Counted from the stretch's first letter, positions 15,582-23,741 are shown. The stretch is DNA of 64,000 bases from Candidatus Limiplasma pullicola (GCA_018710985.1 DVIV01000045.1:1-64000); one strand, 5' to 3'. Made by a program: numbers and translations. Notes: generated by a model not told the origin, from the sequence alone.

Positions 15582-16775
15582 TCATGGATTGACGCACACA
15601 TGTGTCACGGCTCCAATGAGGCGGCCATCCTGAAGGATGGGGCTTCCGCTCATGCCCTGCACGATGCCGCCCGTGCGCTTCAGAAGCTCCGGGTCGGTCA
15701 CGCGCAGCACCATGCTGCGCTGCGCGGGCTGGGACTGCCGGGCCACCTCGACGATTTCCACGTCGTACTCGCGCATGCCGTCGGTCCCCACAGTGGAAAG
15801 GATGGTTGCGGGGCCGGTGTGCACCGCATCTCGCCGGCCGATGGGCACGCCGTCGGGATAGAGCGGATGCTCCGGAATCTCCTCCAGTTCCCCGTAGATG
15901 CCGTACTGGTTGTTGAGAAAGATGTCGCCAAGCACCCGGTTTTCCCTCAGGAAGCTCCCCTTGAGCTCCCCCGGAAACCCGGACTCGCCCTTGCGGACAT
16001 CCACCACATCCGCCTGCATGATCTGCCCCCGGCCTACGGTCAGCACCTGCTGGGTGTCGCTGTCGGTGATGGCGTGCCCCAGCGCCCCGAAGCGCGCGTC
16101 GCCGCCTTCCTCCAGCGCGCCATAGAAGGACAGGGTTCCCACGCCCGCGGTGCTGTCGCGCACCCAGGCGCCGATGCGGTAATCGCCGCTCTGACCGTCA
16201 CGCTGAGGCGTAAGCGTCACTTCCAGCGTGCTGTCTCCCCGTCGAATGGTCAAAGGCAACGGCGCCTCTCCCATGGCGGCCACCATCTCCGTCAGCTGCG
16301 CGGCGCTTTCCAGCGGCTTGCCGCCCGCCTGGGTGATCAAATCGCCCGCCTTCACCCCCGCCAGCCGCGCCGGGCTGTAGGCGCCGCTGAGGTCGCTGGT
16401 CCCCACCACCAGCACGCCCTGGGTATGCAGCGCCACACCCACCGCCTGTCCGCCCGGATAGAGGCGCAGATCGTCGCTGATGTCGATTTCCACCTCGCGC
16501 AGGGGCAAAAGGCCCAGAAAGCTGATGGTGGCGGTGCTGGTTCCCACGCCTTCCTCCAGCGTTTCATCCAGGGACGCCCCTGCGGACACGTCCTCCCCCG
16601 CCTCCACCGTCAGGGGAAAGGGCGCCTCCAGCACGGCACGCTGGCCTACCGCCACGCTGAGCCTGTCGGGCAAAGTGCGCAGCAGCTGCGCCTGCGGGGA
16701 AAAGTACACCACGAGCAGAAAGGCCGACAGCAGCCAGCCGATGGTTTTTTGGAGCCGGGTGGGTGGTTTTCGCAT
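15582..16775 (-). CDS. spoIVB: SpoIVB-type serine peptidase (S55), C-terminally short
   Basis: Forespore-made signalling protease that, in Bacillus, cleaves SpoIVFA to activate pro-sigma-K processing in the mother cell. 397 residues. An N-terminal membrane anchor spans residues about 9-27. A PDZ domain lies at about 105-190 (QGVLVVGTSDLSG, then GVKAGDLITQAGGKPLESA). The S55 peptidase domain follows: GIGALGH-type histidine in FGALGHAITD, the aspartate in RVTDPELL, and the serine in GIVQGMSGSPI. The chain stops at THVCVNP, where family members continue for about 20-30 residues (VNDPTxGYG...), and no other frame restores that tail. The start codon follows a large hairpin. A normal spore-formation role is likely if the tail is dispensable. 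Confidence 0.9.
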   Translation of the reverse strand: MRKPPTRLQKTIGWLLSAFLLVVYFSPQAQLLRTLPDRLSVAVGQRAVLEAPFPLTVEAGEDVSAGASLDETLEEGVGTSTATISFLGLLPLREVEIDISDDLRLYPGGQAVGVALHTQGVLVVGTSDLSGAYSPARLAGVKAGDLITQAGGKPLESAAQLTEMVAAMGEAPLPLTIRRGDSTLEVTLTPQRDGQSGDYRIGAWVRDSTAGVGTLSFYGALEEGGDARFGALGHAITDSDTQQVLTVGRGQIMQADVVDVRKGESGFPGELKGSFLRENRVLGDIFLNNQYGIYGELEEIPEHPLYPDGVPIGRRDAVHTGPATILSTVGTDGMREYDVEIVEVARQSQPAQRSMVLRVTDPELLKRTGGIVQGMSGSPILQDGRLIGAVTHVCVNP

Positions 16776-16834
16776 GAAAACGCCTCTTTCTGATCTTGCT
16801 TCGCAGGGAAGTGTTTGCAGAAAGAGGCGTTTTT
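16776..16834 (-). terminator. 17-bp hairpin between nrdD and spoIVB, abutting the spoIVB start
   Basis: On the minus strand a 17-bp perfect stem has one arm at 16818-16834 and the other at 16776-16792, with a 25-base loop. The 3' arm ends GGCGTTTTC directly before the spoIVB ATG and contains its AGAGG ribosome binding site. It can act as the nrdD terminator and also block spoIVB translation on read-through RNA. Confidence 0.7.
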
Positions 16835-16869
16835 CATCGTGGTAAAGTTTGTGGTTTTGGCTGGCCGGC

Positions 16870-19197
16870 TCAGACGGAATGCTTCACGCGGTCGCGCTCC
16901 TCGGCGCGCTTGCCATTGTTGAAGCGGTCCAGCGTGCCCACCAGATACCCCGTGATGCGGCGAATGCGCTCAAAGGCATGGCCGTTTTCGCTGCGCCCAC
17001 ACTTGGGGCAGGTGTCGCCGATGATGCCGTTGTAGCCGCAGTCCGGGTCGCGGTCCACGGGATGGTTGATGCTGCCGTAGCCGATGCCCACGTCATGCAT
17101 ATAACGGACGACCTTCTCAAAGGCGTCCAGATTCTTGGTGGGATCGCCGTCCATCTCGATATAGCTGATATGGCCGGCGTTGGTCAGCGCGTGATAGGGC
17201 GCTTCGATGGCCAGCTTCTCAAACGCGCTGATGGGGAAATACACCGGCACATGGAAGGAGTTGGTATAATACTCGCGGTCCGTGATGCCGGGGATGACGC
17301 CGTACTTCTCGCGGTCAATGCGCACGAAGCGACCGCTGAGGCCCTCGGCGGGCGTAGCCAGACAGGTGTAGTTGAGCTTTTCCTTCTGACTGAGGTCGTC
17401 GCAGTACTTGCGGATAAAGCCCACGATCTCCAGGCCCAGGTTCTGGCTGTTGGGGTCCTCGCCGTGATGCGTGCCGCGCAGGGCCTTGAGGCACTCGGCC
17501 AGGCCGATGAAGCCGATGGAGAGGGTGCCGTGCTTGAGCACCTCACGCACGCTGTCGTTCCAGTCCAGCTTTTCGGAATCCAGCCACACGCCTTCACCCA
17601 TGAGGAAGGGGAAGTTGTAGACCTTTTTGTTGGCGATGATTTCAAAGCGCTCCAGCAGCTGCTCATGCACCAGGTCCAGCGTGCGCTCCAGCTCCTCGAA
17701 GAACCACTGCACGTCGCCCTTGGCCTTGATGGCGATGCGAGGCAGGTTGATGGAGGTGAAGGAGAGGTTGCCACGGCGGGGGCAGATCTGCCGGGTGGGA
17801 TCGTAGACGTTGCCGATGACGCGGGTGCGGCAGCCCATGTAGGCGATCTCGGTTTCGGGATGGCCCTCCTTATAGTACTGCTTGTTGAAGGGCGCGTCCA
17901 CGAAGCTGAAGTTGGGGAACAGGCGCTTGGCGCTGGTGCGGATGGCCAGGCGGTACAGGTCGTAGTTGGGATCGCCGGGATTGAAGCTCACGCCTTCCTT
18001 GACGCGGAAGATCTGGATGGGGAAAATGGGCGTCTCGCCGTTGCCGAGGCCCGCCTCGGTGGCCAGAAGGACGTTTCGCATCACCATGCGGCCCTCGGGC
18101 GAGGTATCCATGCCGTAGTTGATGGAGGAAAAGGGCACCTGCGCGCCCGCGCGGCTGTTCATGGTGTTGAGGTTGTGGATGAGCGCCTCCATGGCCTGGT
18201 AGGTGGCCTTGTCGGTCTCCTTCTCGGCATGCTCACGCACAAAATCCAGAACGCGGGTATCCGTTTCCTGGCTGGCGGCGGGCATGGCCTGAGCGATCTT
18301 CTGCATCAGCGCGCGGTCATAGTCGGGATCGGCAGCCAGGCCGGGCTTTTTGCCGGTTTCCTGCTCCAGCTCCTCCAGGATGCGGGCGGCCACGCTTGCC
18401 GCGTCCTCGACGTCGCCCAGCAGCTCCAGCGCGCGGGCCAGATTGTCGCGGAAGCGCTTGAAATAGGTCTTTTTGACGCCCGGCGCCATGCCGTAATCAA
18501 AGTTGACCACGCTCTGGCCGCCGTGCTGGTCGTTCTGGTTGGCCTGGATGGCGATGCAGGCCAGCGCGGAATAGCTGTAGATGTCGTTGGGCTCGCGCAG
18601 CACGCCATGGCCTGTGGAGAAACCCCCGCTGAACAGCTCCAGCAGATCGATCTGACAGCAGGTGGTGGTCAGGGTGTAGAAGTCCAGATCATGGATATGG
18701 ATATCGCCGTCGCGGTGCGCCTGCGCGTGCCGCGGATTGAGCACGTACATCTCGTAGAACTGCTTGGAGCCTTCCGAGCCGAACTTGAGCATGCTGCCCA
18801 TGGCGGTGTCGCCGTTGATGTTGGCGTTCTCGCGCTTGATGTCCGAGTCAATGGCGTCCTTGTAGGCGATGTCCTCGAAAATCTTCATCAGGCGGGTGTT
18901 CATCTCGCGCACGCGGCTGCGCTCCGCGCGGTAGAGGATGTAGCTCTTGGCCGAGCGCACAAAGCCGCGCTCAATGAGCACGCGCTCCACCACGTCCTGT
19001 ACCTGCTCCACGGAGGGCACGGCGGGCAGGTTTTCATCCCGCTCGATTTCCTGAACGACGACGCCGGCCAGCTCCTGTGCCGTCTCCTGCGATTTCTGGC
19101 TGCCGCTGGCCATGAAGCTCTTTTCGATCGCCTGCTCGATCTTCTCCTGATCAAAGGGAACTACGCGCCCGTCGCGCTTTTTAATGGATGTAATCAT
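16870..19197 (-). CDS. nrdD: anaerobic (class III) ribonucleoside-triphosphate reductase
   Basis: Reduces ribonucleoside triphosphates to deoxy forms under anaerobiosis using a glycyl radical. 775 residues from ATG 19197, with GGAGG 10 bases upstream. An ATP-cone domain occupies about residues 1-95 (ITSIKKRDGRVVPFDQEKI, then VERVLIERGF). The barrel carries HIHDLDFYTLTTTCCQ (about 160-175) and PIFPIQIFRVKEG. The C-terminal zinc site is CGYNG, then DTCPKCGRSE, followed by RRITGYLVG with the radical glycine. No nrdG activase gene lies next to it. Two NrdR boxes overlap the promoter, so control by NrdR/ATP is very likely. The product marks an anaerobic lifestyle. Confidence 0.96.
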   Translation of the reverse strand: MITSIKKRDGRVVPFDQEKIEQAIEKSFMASGSQKSQETAQELAGVVVQEIERDENLPAVPSVEQVQDVVERVLIERGFVRSAKSYILYRAERSRVREMNTRLMKIFEDIAYKDAIDSDIKRENANINGDTAMGSMLKFGSEGSKQFYEMYVLNPRHAQAHRDGDIHIHDLDFYTLTTTCCQIDLLELFSGGFSTGHGVLREPNDIYSYSALACIAIQANQNDQHGGQSVVNFDYGMAPGVKKTYFKRFRDNLARALELLGDVEDAASVAARILEELEQETGKKPGLAADPDYDRALMQKIAQAMPAASQETDTRVLDFVREHAEKETDKATYQAMEALIHNLNTMNSRAGAQVPFSSINYGMDTSPEGRMVMRNVLLATEAGLGNGETPIFPIQIFRVKEGVSFNPGDPNYDLYRLAIRTSAKRLFPNFSFVDAPFNKQYYKEGHPETEIAYMGCRTRVIGNVYDPTRQICPRRGNLSFTSINLPRIAIKAKGDVQWFFEELERTLDLVHEQLLERFEIIANKKVYNFPFLMGEGVWLDSEKLDWNDSVREVLKHGTLSIGFIGLAECLKALRGTHHGEDPNSQNLGLEIVGFIRKYCDDLSQKEKLNYTCLATPAEGLSGRFVRIDREKYGVIPGITDREYYTNSFHVPVYFPISAFEKLAIEAPYHALTNAGHISYIEMDGDPTKNLDAFEKVVRYMHDVGIGYGSINHPVDRDPDCGYNGIIGDTCPKCGRSENGHAFERIRRITGYLVGTLDRFNNGKRAEERDRVKHSV

Positions 19198-19275
19198 ATG
19201 CCCGACGCCTCCATAAATTGTTACATAACGTGTGGGCCGCCTTCTCCCCAAGACAGGGGGTTTTTGAGCGAGCAC

Positions 19276-19291
19276 CACCATTATATTGTGC
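19276..19291. promoter_or_regulatory. NrdR box 1 (overlaps the -10 of nrdD)
   Basis: The right half TATATTGTG matches the NrdR palindrome ACACWATATATWGTGT; the left half is degenerate. It lies exactly 32 bases from box 2, about three helical turns, the spacing NrdR requires. Confidence 0.6.
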
Positions 19292-19308
19292 TTATCTGAT
19301 AAAGTCAA
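19280..19308 (-). promoter_or_regulatory. promoter of nrdD
   Basis: On the minus strand, TTGACT (19303-19308), 17-base spacer, TATAAT (19280-19285). The 5' leader is about 75 bases. Confidence 0.85.
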
Positions 19309-19323
19309 CACTAAATATTGATT
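19308..19323. promoter_or_regulatory. NrdR box 2 (upstream edge of the nrdD -35)
   Basis: ACACTAAATATTGATT matches the 16-base NrdR consensus at about 13 positions and touches the -35 hexamer. Confidence 0.7.
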
Positions 19324-19408
19324 TAGAAAATGTAATGTTTTCCAGTTTTTCAGCTGCAGAAATTGTCGAAACCCGCGGTATTACTCGAAAATACATGTTT
19401 CTGTAACA

Positions 19409-19567
19409 TTTTCCACATGGTTTTCCATGGCAGAAAAAATTTTTCCTCATCTTTTCCTTGCCCGTAGGAATTGCTGTGGAAGATCCAAGGAAGGAATAAG
19501 GAAAAACACTCGAAAAACGCAGCGTTTTCCACGACTTTTCCACATCCGATGCGGCTGTTTTTCCACA
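19409..19567. promoter_or_regulatory. cluster of DnaA-box-like sites
   Basis: Three copies of TTTTCCACA (19409-19417, 19536-19544, 19559-19567), one base from the DnaA box TTATCCACA. Also TTTTCCACG (19525-19533), TTTTCCATG (19421-19429) and an inverted TCTTCCACA (19475-19483). All lie in a 160-base, AT-richer stretch upstream of nrdD. The rest of the 502-base gap (19198-19699) holds the nrdD promoter region. Confidence 0.45.
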
Positions 19568-19699
19568 CCCGCCGGGCAAATCCCTGTTTTTTCAAGCATT
19601 TCTAATGCTTTTCTCATCCGGACACAAGCGAATCCCAAAGCATCCTACGTGGGACTATGCTATGATTCACTCGCAATCACCGTCAAGGAGGAAACGATC

Positions 19700-20017
19700 A
19701 TGTCGGAACAGAGCCCCTATGCATCCAAGGACCGCGGCCAGACCCGTTGGTTCAGCTTTCTGTACCGCACGCGCGTGATGGTTCATAAGGAAGAGATCCC
19801 CATTGTCAATCTGTCGCTGGCCTTCGCGCTGCTGGCGGCCATCAGCGCGCCATGGCTGGTGATCGCCGGGCTGGCGATTGCGCTGGCCCTGGGATATCGC
19901 ATCCATGTGGAGCGCAACGCGCCCGGTTTTTCCGGCGACTTTCAGCAGGTGGTGCGCGATGCGGCGGGGCACGTGAAGGTCGCCGTGGACCAGGTGGTGA
20001 GGGAGGGGAAGGAATAG
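19700..20017 (+). CDS. small membrane-associated protein, DUF4342-like
   Basis: 105 residues. After a polar N-terminus (RWFSFLYRTRVMVHKEEIPIVNL), a hydrophobic stretch at about 38-66 (LSLAFALLAAISAPWLVIAG, then LAIALALGY) is followed by an amphipathic C-terminal helix (about 80-105). This resembles DUF4342 proteins, whose function is unknown. The start ATG 19700 has AAGGAGG 8 bases upstream. It is monocistronic, bounded by the bidirectional terminator at 20037. The confidence is in the gene, not in a role. Confidence 0.8.
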   Translation: MSEQSPYASKDRGQTRWFSFLYRTRVMVHKEEIPIVNLSLAFALLAAISAPWLVIAGLAIALALGYRIHVERNAPGFSGDFQQVVRDAAGHVKVAVDQVVREGKE

Positions 20018-20036
20018 CCGGCGAAGGGACAGGCAA

Positions 20037-20064
20037 AGAGCGGGACGGATGGCCGTCCCGCTCT
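20037..20064. terminator. bidirectional terminator
   Basis: A 12-bp perfect stem AGAGCGGGACGG/CCGTCCCGCTCT with a 4-base loop, between convergent genes. Its short T-run (TTTG) lies on the minus side, so it mainly serves the esterase operon. Confidence 0.7.
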
Positions 20065-20084
20065 GTCCGCCGTCGTTCCGCGCG

Positions 20085-21251
20085 CTATCGTTCCATCACC
20101 CGCGCCAGAAACGCCCCGATCTCCTCCCAGGCGGCCCGGCTCTCCGGCAGCAGGTCCAGCGAGCCCTGGAATACATGGAACATGCCCGGATACACCGTGA
20201 ACGTGCAGTCCACGCCATGAGATACGGCGTTATCGTAGACCATCTGGCTGTCGCTGAGCAGCACCTCCAGGTCGCCCGCCTGCAGCAGCATGGGCGGAAA
20301 GCCCGCATAATCGCCAAAGCTGGGCGAAAGATAGGGCGTCTGCGCGTTCAGCCCGTCGGGATAGGTGGTGTCCACGCCCACGGGCGTAACGCCGTCCCAC
20401 TCGTCCGCCTCTACGCCGAAACTGGGGTCGCTCGTGGCGTTGTACAGATGCGACGGCCCGGAGTTGCTCAAATCGGCCCAGGGGGACAGGGCCACGATGC
20501 CGGCGGGCAGGTCCCGCCCCTCGTCGCGCAGGCGAAGGGTCAGGGACAGCGCCAGATTTCCGCCCGCGCTGTCGCCGACGACGAAGATATGGTCCGCCGC
20601 ATAGCCCGCCGTGCCGGTCAGGTAGGTCCATGCATCCATGGCGTCGTTCTGCTGCGAGGGATACGCGTACTGCGGCCATAGGCGGTAATCCAGGGTGTAG
20701 ACGTTGGCCCCGGCCGCAAGGCCGCTGTACTTGACCGCCATCATGCGGTACAGGTCGTTGACTCCGCCGACGAACGCGCCGCCATGCAGCTGCAGCACTG
20801 CCCAGTCGCCGCCGCCCGCATCGGGCGTGAGCACCTCCATGGTGCTCGCCGGAAGCTGCACGGTTTCCACCCGGTACCCCTCCGGCGGCCGCCAGACCGA
20901 CAGCCCCATCATGCCGGCCGCCATCTCCTCCTCGGCGGGCAGATGGGTGAACAGCCATACCGTGCCCCCGCCGATCTGCCCCGGCAGGGAGACGTCCCAC
21001 CGGGGGCGGCTGAGCGAAAGCCCCGCATACGCCGCCAGAAAGGCCAGCGTAAAGCACAGCGGCGCATGCCATCCGCGCCAGAAGCGGCTGCGGCGGATGA
21101 CCACCAGCCCGGCAAACGCCACGACCGCGATCCCCCAGCCGAACCAGTGCGCGCGGATGGCCAGCAGGCAATAGAAAATGGGCACAAAGATGAGCAGCGT
21201 CAGAAAATAAAACCGCTTGGGCACGCGCGAACGGTTGAGCTTCTCGGTCAT
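20085..21251 (-). CDS. membrane-anchored alpha/beta-hydrolase (esterase/lipase, HSL-like)
   Basis: 388 residues. Three hydrophobic segments at about 14-31, 38-52 and 63-80 anchor the N-terminus. The hydrolase domain follows, with the oxyanion motif HGGAF at 156-160 and the nucleophile GDSAGG with Ser228. An aspartate in LEVLLSDSQ and a histidine in YPGMFHVFQ complete the triad. This is the hormone-sensitive-lipase/acetylesterase type (HGG, GDSAG). It is the last gene of a three-gene operon and its ATG overlaps the preceding stop by 4 bases. Substrate unknown; short-chain acyl or acetyl esters, possibly on envelope sugars, would fit its membrane location. Confidence 0.87.
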   Translation of the reverse strand: MTEKLNRSRVPKRFYFLTLLIFVPIFYCLLAIRAHWFGWGIAVVAFAGLVVIRRSRFWRGWHAPLCFTLAFLAAYAGLSLSRPRWDVSLPGQIGGGTVWLFTHLPAEEEMAAGMMGLSVWRPPEGYRVETVQLPASTMEVLTPDAGGGDWAVLQLHGGAFVGGVNDLYRMMAVKYSGLAAGANVYTLDYRLWPQYAYPSQQNDAMDAWTYLTGTAGYAADHIFVVGDSAGGNLALSLTLRLRDEGRDLPAGIVALSPWADLSNSGPSHLYNATSDPSFGVEADEWDGVTPVGVDTTYPDGLNAQTPYLSPSFGDYAGFPPMLLQAGDLEVLLSDSQMVYDNAVSHGVDCTFTVYPGMFHVFQGSLDLLPESRAAWEEIGAFLARVMER

Positions 21252-21925
21252 GCATCGTCCTCCCCGGGCGCGGCGAGCAGCGTGGTGACACCGGCAAATT
21301 CCCGCATGCGGACGCGCAGCGCGTCCGCGTGCGGCAGCGTGGCCCGCACCAGCGCATGAAACGCGGGCGAGTGGTCAGGATGAATCCTATGCGCCAGCTC
21401 ATGCACGATCACATAATCTGACAGCTCCATGGGGCAATGCATCAGCGCGGCGTTCAGGCGCAGGCGGCCGTCGGCGCTCATGCTGCCCCATCGGCGCCTT
21501 GCCGACGTATAGTGTATGCTTTGCACGCGCAGGCCCATGCGGCTTTCCCACAGATGCACGCGCGGCGTGAGCACCTCGGCGGCACGCCGTTTCCGCCAGT
21601 CGCGCAGACGGGCGAGCGCATCGCCATCGCGTGGCGCGAGCAGCCAGCCGTCAAAGTCCACGCACAGCGGCAGGCCGCAAAACGCCAGGCGCAGCTCCCC
21701 GCCCACCCAAGGCAGGCACGCGCCGTCCCGCGGCGCAAACGGCGCGGGACGCGGGGGCGCTTCGGCCCGTTTTCGTTCAATCCACGCGCGCTTGCGCTCG
21801 ATGAACGCCTCAATCTCGCCTACGGGCATATGCAGCGGCGCACGCGCAACAAGCGCACCCCCGCTTTCCACCGTCAGCGAAAGGGTGCGCCTGTCGGAGC
21901 GAACCAGCCGGTAGGGTATCTTCAT
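21248..21925 (-). CDS. YgjP/DUF45-type metallopeptidase
   Basis: 225 residues from ATG 21925, picked because GGGGGA lies about 8 bases upstream; an ATG at 21955 would overlap the upstream gene with no good ribosome binding site. The N-terminal RSDRRTLSLTVESGG is typical of the DUF45/M48-like (YgjP) family. A C-terminal RRWGSMSADGRLRLN precedes the zinc motif VIVHELAHRIHPDHSPAFH (HELAH plus a third histidine). In that family some members support restriction-modification or act as SprT-like proteases, but no such genes are near. It lies in the middle of an operon with an acetyltransferase and an esterase. Confidence 0.85.
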   Translation of the reverse strand: MKIPYRLVRSDRRTLSLTVESGGALVARAPLHMPVGEIEAFIERKRAWIERKRAEAPPRPAPFAPRDGACLPWVGGELRLAFCGLPLCVDFDGWLLAPRDGDALARLRDWRKRRAAEVLTPRVHLWESRMGLRVQSIHYTSARRRWGSMSADGRLRLNAALMHCPMELSDYVIVHELAHRIHPDHSPAFHALVRATLPHADALRVRMREFAGVTTLLAAPGEDDA

Positions 21926-21947
21926 GCATCGATCCCCCAGGGCAGCG

Positions 21948-22751
21948 TCAGTCATAGTTCATGCCGGGATAATAGCAGGCCGTGCGCACAAAGGTGGCGG
22001 CGCAGCTGGCGGCCAGCAGCCGCTGCTGCTCGTTGCGGCGGATCACGTCCGCCTCGACGTGGTTGACGCCCTTTTCCGCCAGAATCTTCATGCCTGCCGC
22101 GATCAGCGACTTCGCCAGCCCCAGCCGGCGGTAGTTGGGCGTCACGTACAGGCCGATCAGCTTGGCTGCCTGCCCGTCGCCGGTGAAGGCGATCTCGCCC
22201 ACCACCTCGGGCCCGCGGCTCATGTACAGCGCCATGAAGTGCGGAAAGCTCATGTACCGCTGCAGCATCGCCGGGGACCACGCGTCCAGCCGGTACGTGT
22301 TCATGCGCATGAGGAACGCCTGCATCTCCGCCGGGTCGCTCATGGGCACATAGCCCATGTCATAGCCCATGGGCGCGGCGGGACGCGCGTTGGGCACGCC
22401 CAGCGCCACCACGTCCAGCGCGTCGTTGGCGTCGAAGCCGCTTTCCATATAAAAGGCCATCATGGGCGTATCCTGCGGGCTGACCTGGGCAAACAGCCTG
22501 GCCGGCCACTGCGGGGTCTGCTCGCGCAGCTGCTGCGCGCGCGCCAGCAGCGCCCCCATGAGCATATCCCGCCCCGGCCCCTTGGAACGAATGCTCATGA
22601 ACAGGTTGATGGGCCGTTCGGGGAACAGGTAGGGATGATAGGTCGGAATCAAAAACCCATCCGCGACGGTCATATTCGCGCTGTCGGCCACATAAAAGGT
22701 GTTCTCCGGCGGCAGACCGTTCACGCTTTGCGGAGGGTGAAACACGTGCAT
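21948..22751 (-). CDS. GNAT-family N-acetyltransferase
   Basis: 267 residues, apparently two GNAT-like halves. The C-terminal half is clear: GEIAFTGDGQAAKLIGLYVTP is the central strand pair, RRLGLAKSLIAAG the acetyl-CoA pyrophosphate loop (R/Q-x-x-G-x-A/G pattern), and VEADVIRRNEQQRLLAASCA the following helix. The N-terminal half, with MLMGALLARAQQL and a FYMESGFDANDAL segment, looks like a degenerate copy. AAAGGA sits upstream of ATG 22751. First gene of the acetyltransferase-metallopeptidase-esterase operon. Substrate unknown. Confidence 0.82.
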   Translation of the reverse strand: MHVFHPPQSVNGLPPENTFYVADSANMTVADGFLIPTYHPYLFPERPINLFMSIRSKGPGRDMLMGALLARAQQLREQTPQWPARLFAQVSPQDTPMMAFYMESGFDANDALDVVALGVPNARPAAPMGYDMGYVPMSDPAEMQAFLMRMNTYRLDAWSPAMLQRYMSFPHFMALYMSRGPEVVGEIAFTGDGQAAKLIGLYVTPNYRRLGLAKSLIAAGMKILAEKGVNHVEADVIRRNEQQRLLAASCAATFVRTACYYPGMNYD

Positions 22752-22800
22752 GAGGTTCGCTCATCCTTTCCGAACGGCCGCAGGGGCAGTTCCTTTCCAT

Positions 22801-22830
22801 AGTATGCTTTATTGTACCCCAATTCGTCAA
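22801..22830 (-). promoter_or_regulatory. promoter of the GNAT-metallopeptidase-esterase operon
   Basis: On the minus strand, TTGACG (22825-22830), 18-base spacer, CATACT (22801-22806), about 50 bases before the start. Confidence 0.55.
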
Positions 22831-22905
22831 GATATGCAAGGGCGGCCGCCGGGACATTCCCCCGCATTTTCAGGCACAGGTAAAAAATCGCTATTTTGTA
22901 TTCTA

Positions 22906-22934
22906 TTGACAAAGCGAAAGATTAATGATAGAAA
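22906..22934 (+). promoter_or_regulatory. candidate promoter of the sortase-substrate gene
   Basis: A perfect TTGACA (22906-22911), 17-base spacer and a weak TAGAAA (22929-22934) in an AT-rich leader. The 325-base gap (22752-23076) holds this and the divergent promoter; from about 22880 the base composition drops sharply in GC, and no gene is seen. Confidence 0.4.
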
Positions 22935-23076
22935 TGATGTATTATATTTTTATAACATGGGTGGTGAATTGAGGAAAGGTCACTATTGCGGGAATTATGT
23001 GTGAATACTTTTCAATTTTCTGTCATAGTATTATGCCGCCTCCTGTCCACTGTCCAAATTTGAAAGGGGTAAAGAT

Positions 23077-23703
23077 ATGAAAGCAAGTATATCATGCAAA
23101 TTTTTCTGTCTTCTGCTGACAGTAGTGATGGTATGCACACTACTGCCAATCACTGCGCTGGCGGCTGGACCAAGCGGCAGCATCGAGCGCGTCGGCATCA
23201 CTCATGATAACGGTGTCCTGAAGAACGCTGTGTCTGTTGATCTGAAGAATGTTAACTTTGAGTCCAGCGTACAGGTGCAGCTGTACAGGGACGAGACTCT
23301 GCTGACCACTGCTACGTTGAATACTGATAAGCTGGGAGCTGGTTCGTATTCTTACCTGACCTGCTGCATCGCAACCGAGACTGCTGACGAGTACTGGGCA
23401 CTGACCCCCTGGACTCCCAAAGATGATGTTGTCCCCAATAAAGTCGTGCTGTTTGTGGATGGCAGCAAAATGGACACTATGGAATTCACTCTGGATGCTG
23501 CAGAGTGGAAAGCCCTGCCCGGCACGGTGCTCCCCTCCAGCAACGTGACCAACGGCACCGCCAGCAATAATGACAAGCTGGACAATGTCCCCCAGACCGG
23601 CGACACAAGCAACCTTGCTTTGTGGATTGCCATGTTGTTCGTCAGCGGCGGTGCAGCCATTGGCACAACGGTTGTAAGCAGGAAGAAAAAGTACAACAGA
23701 TAA
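23077..23703 (+). CDS. sortase-anchored surface protein (VPQTG motif)
   Basis: 208 residues. A signal peptide spans residues about 1-31 (KASISCKFF, then a hydrophobic core ending ITALAAG). The mature part of about 130 residues is beta-rich with no domain I can name. The C-terminus is a complete cell-wall sorting signal: NVPQTGDTSN (about 171-180), a hydrophobic helix (LALWIAMLFVSGGAAIGTTV) and a basic tail (SRKKKYNR). A sortase would cut between T and G and attach the protein to the wall or a pilus. Its codon use and base composition are AT-richer than the neighbours, suggesting recent acquisition. No sortase gene is in the window. AAAGGGG lies upstream of the ATG. Confidence 0.88.
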   Translation: MKASISCKFFCLLLTVVMVCTLLPITALAAGPSGSIERVGITHDNGVLKNAVSVDLKNVNFESSVQVQLYRDETLLTTATLNTDKLGAGSYSYLTCCIATETADEYWALTPWTPKDDVVPNKVVLFVDGSKMDTMEFTLDAAEWKALPGTVLPSSNVTNGTASNNDKLDNVPQTGDTSNLALWIAMLFVSGGAAIGTTVVSRKKKYNR

Positions 23704-23741
23704 TTGAATAGCGTTCCCTTGCTCCATCTTCCGAGCAAGAC

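Noticed and set aside
16646-16837. Small frame starting at an ATG in the nrdD-spoIVB hairpin, a possible leader peptide
   Set aside because: No ribosome binding site precedes the ATG and the frame runs out of phase through spoIVB.
16849-19299. Plus-strand open frame of 816 codons opposite nrdD
   Set aside because: Exact mirror of nrdD codon bias; nrdD has full motifs, a promoter and a ribosome binding site, the mirror frame has none.
19324-19699. Chromosomal replication origin
   Set aside because: The DnaA-box-like sites are suggestive, but there is no dnaA, dnaN, gyrase or rpmH neighbourhood and the boxes are variant. Kept only as a possible DnaA-binding cluster.
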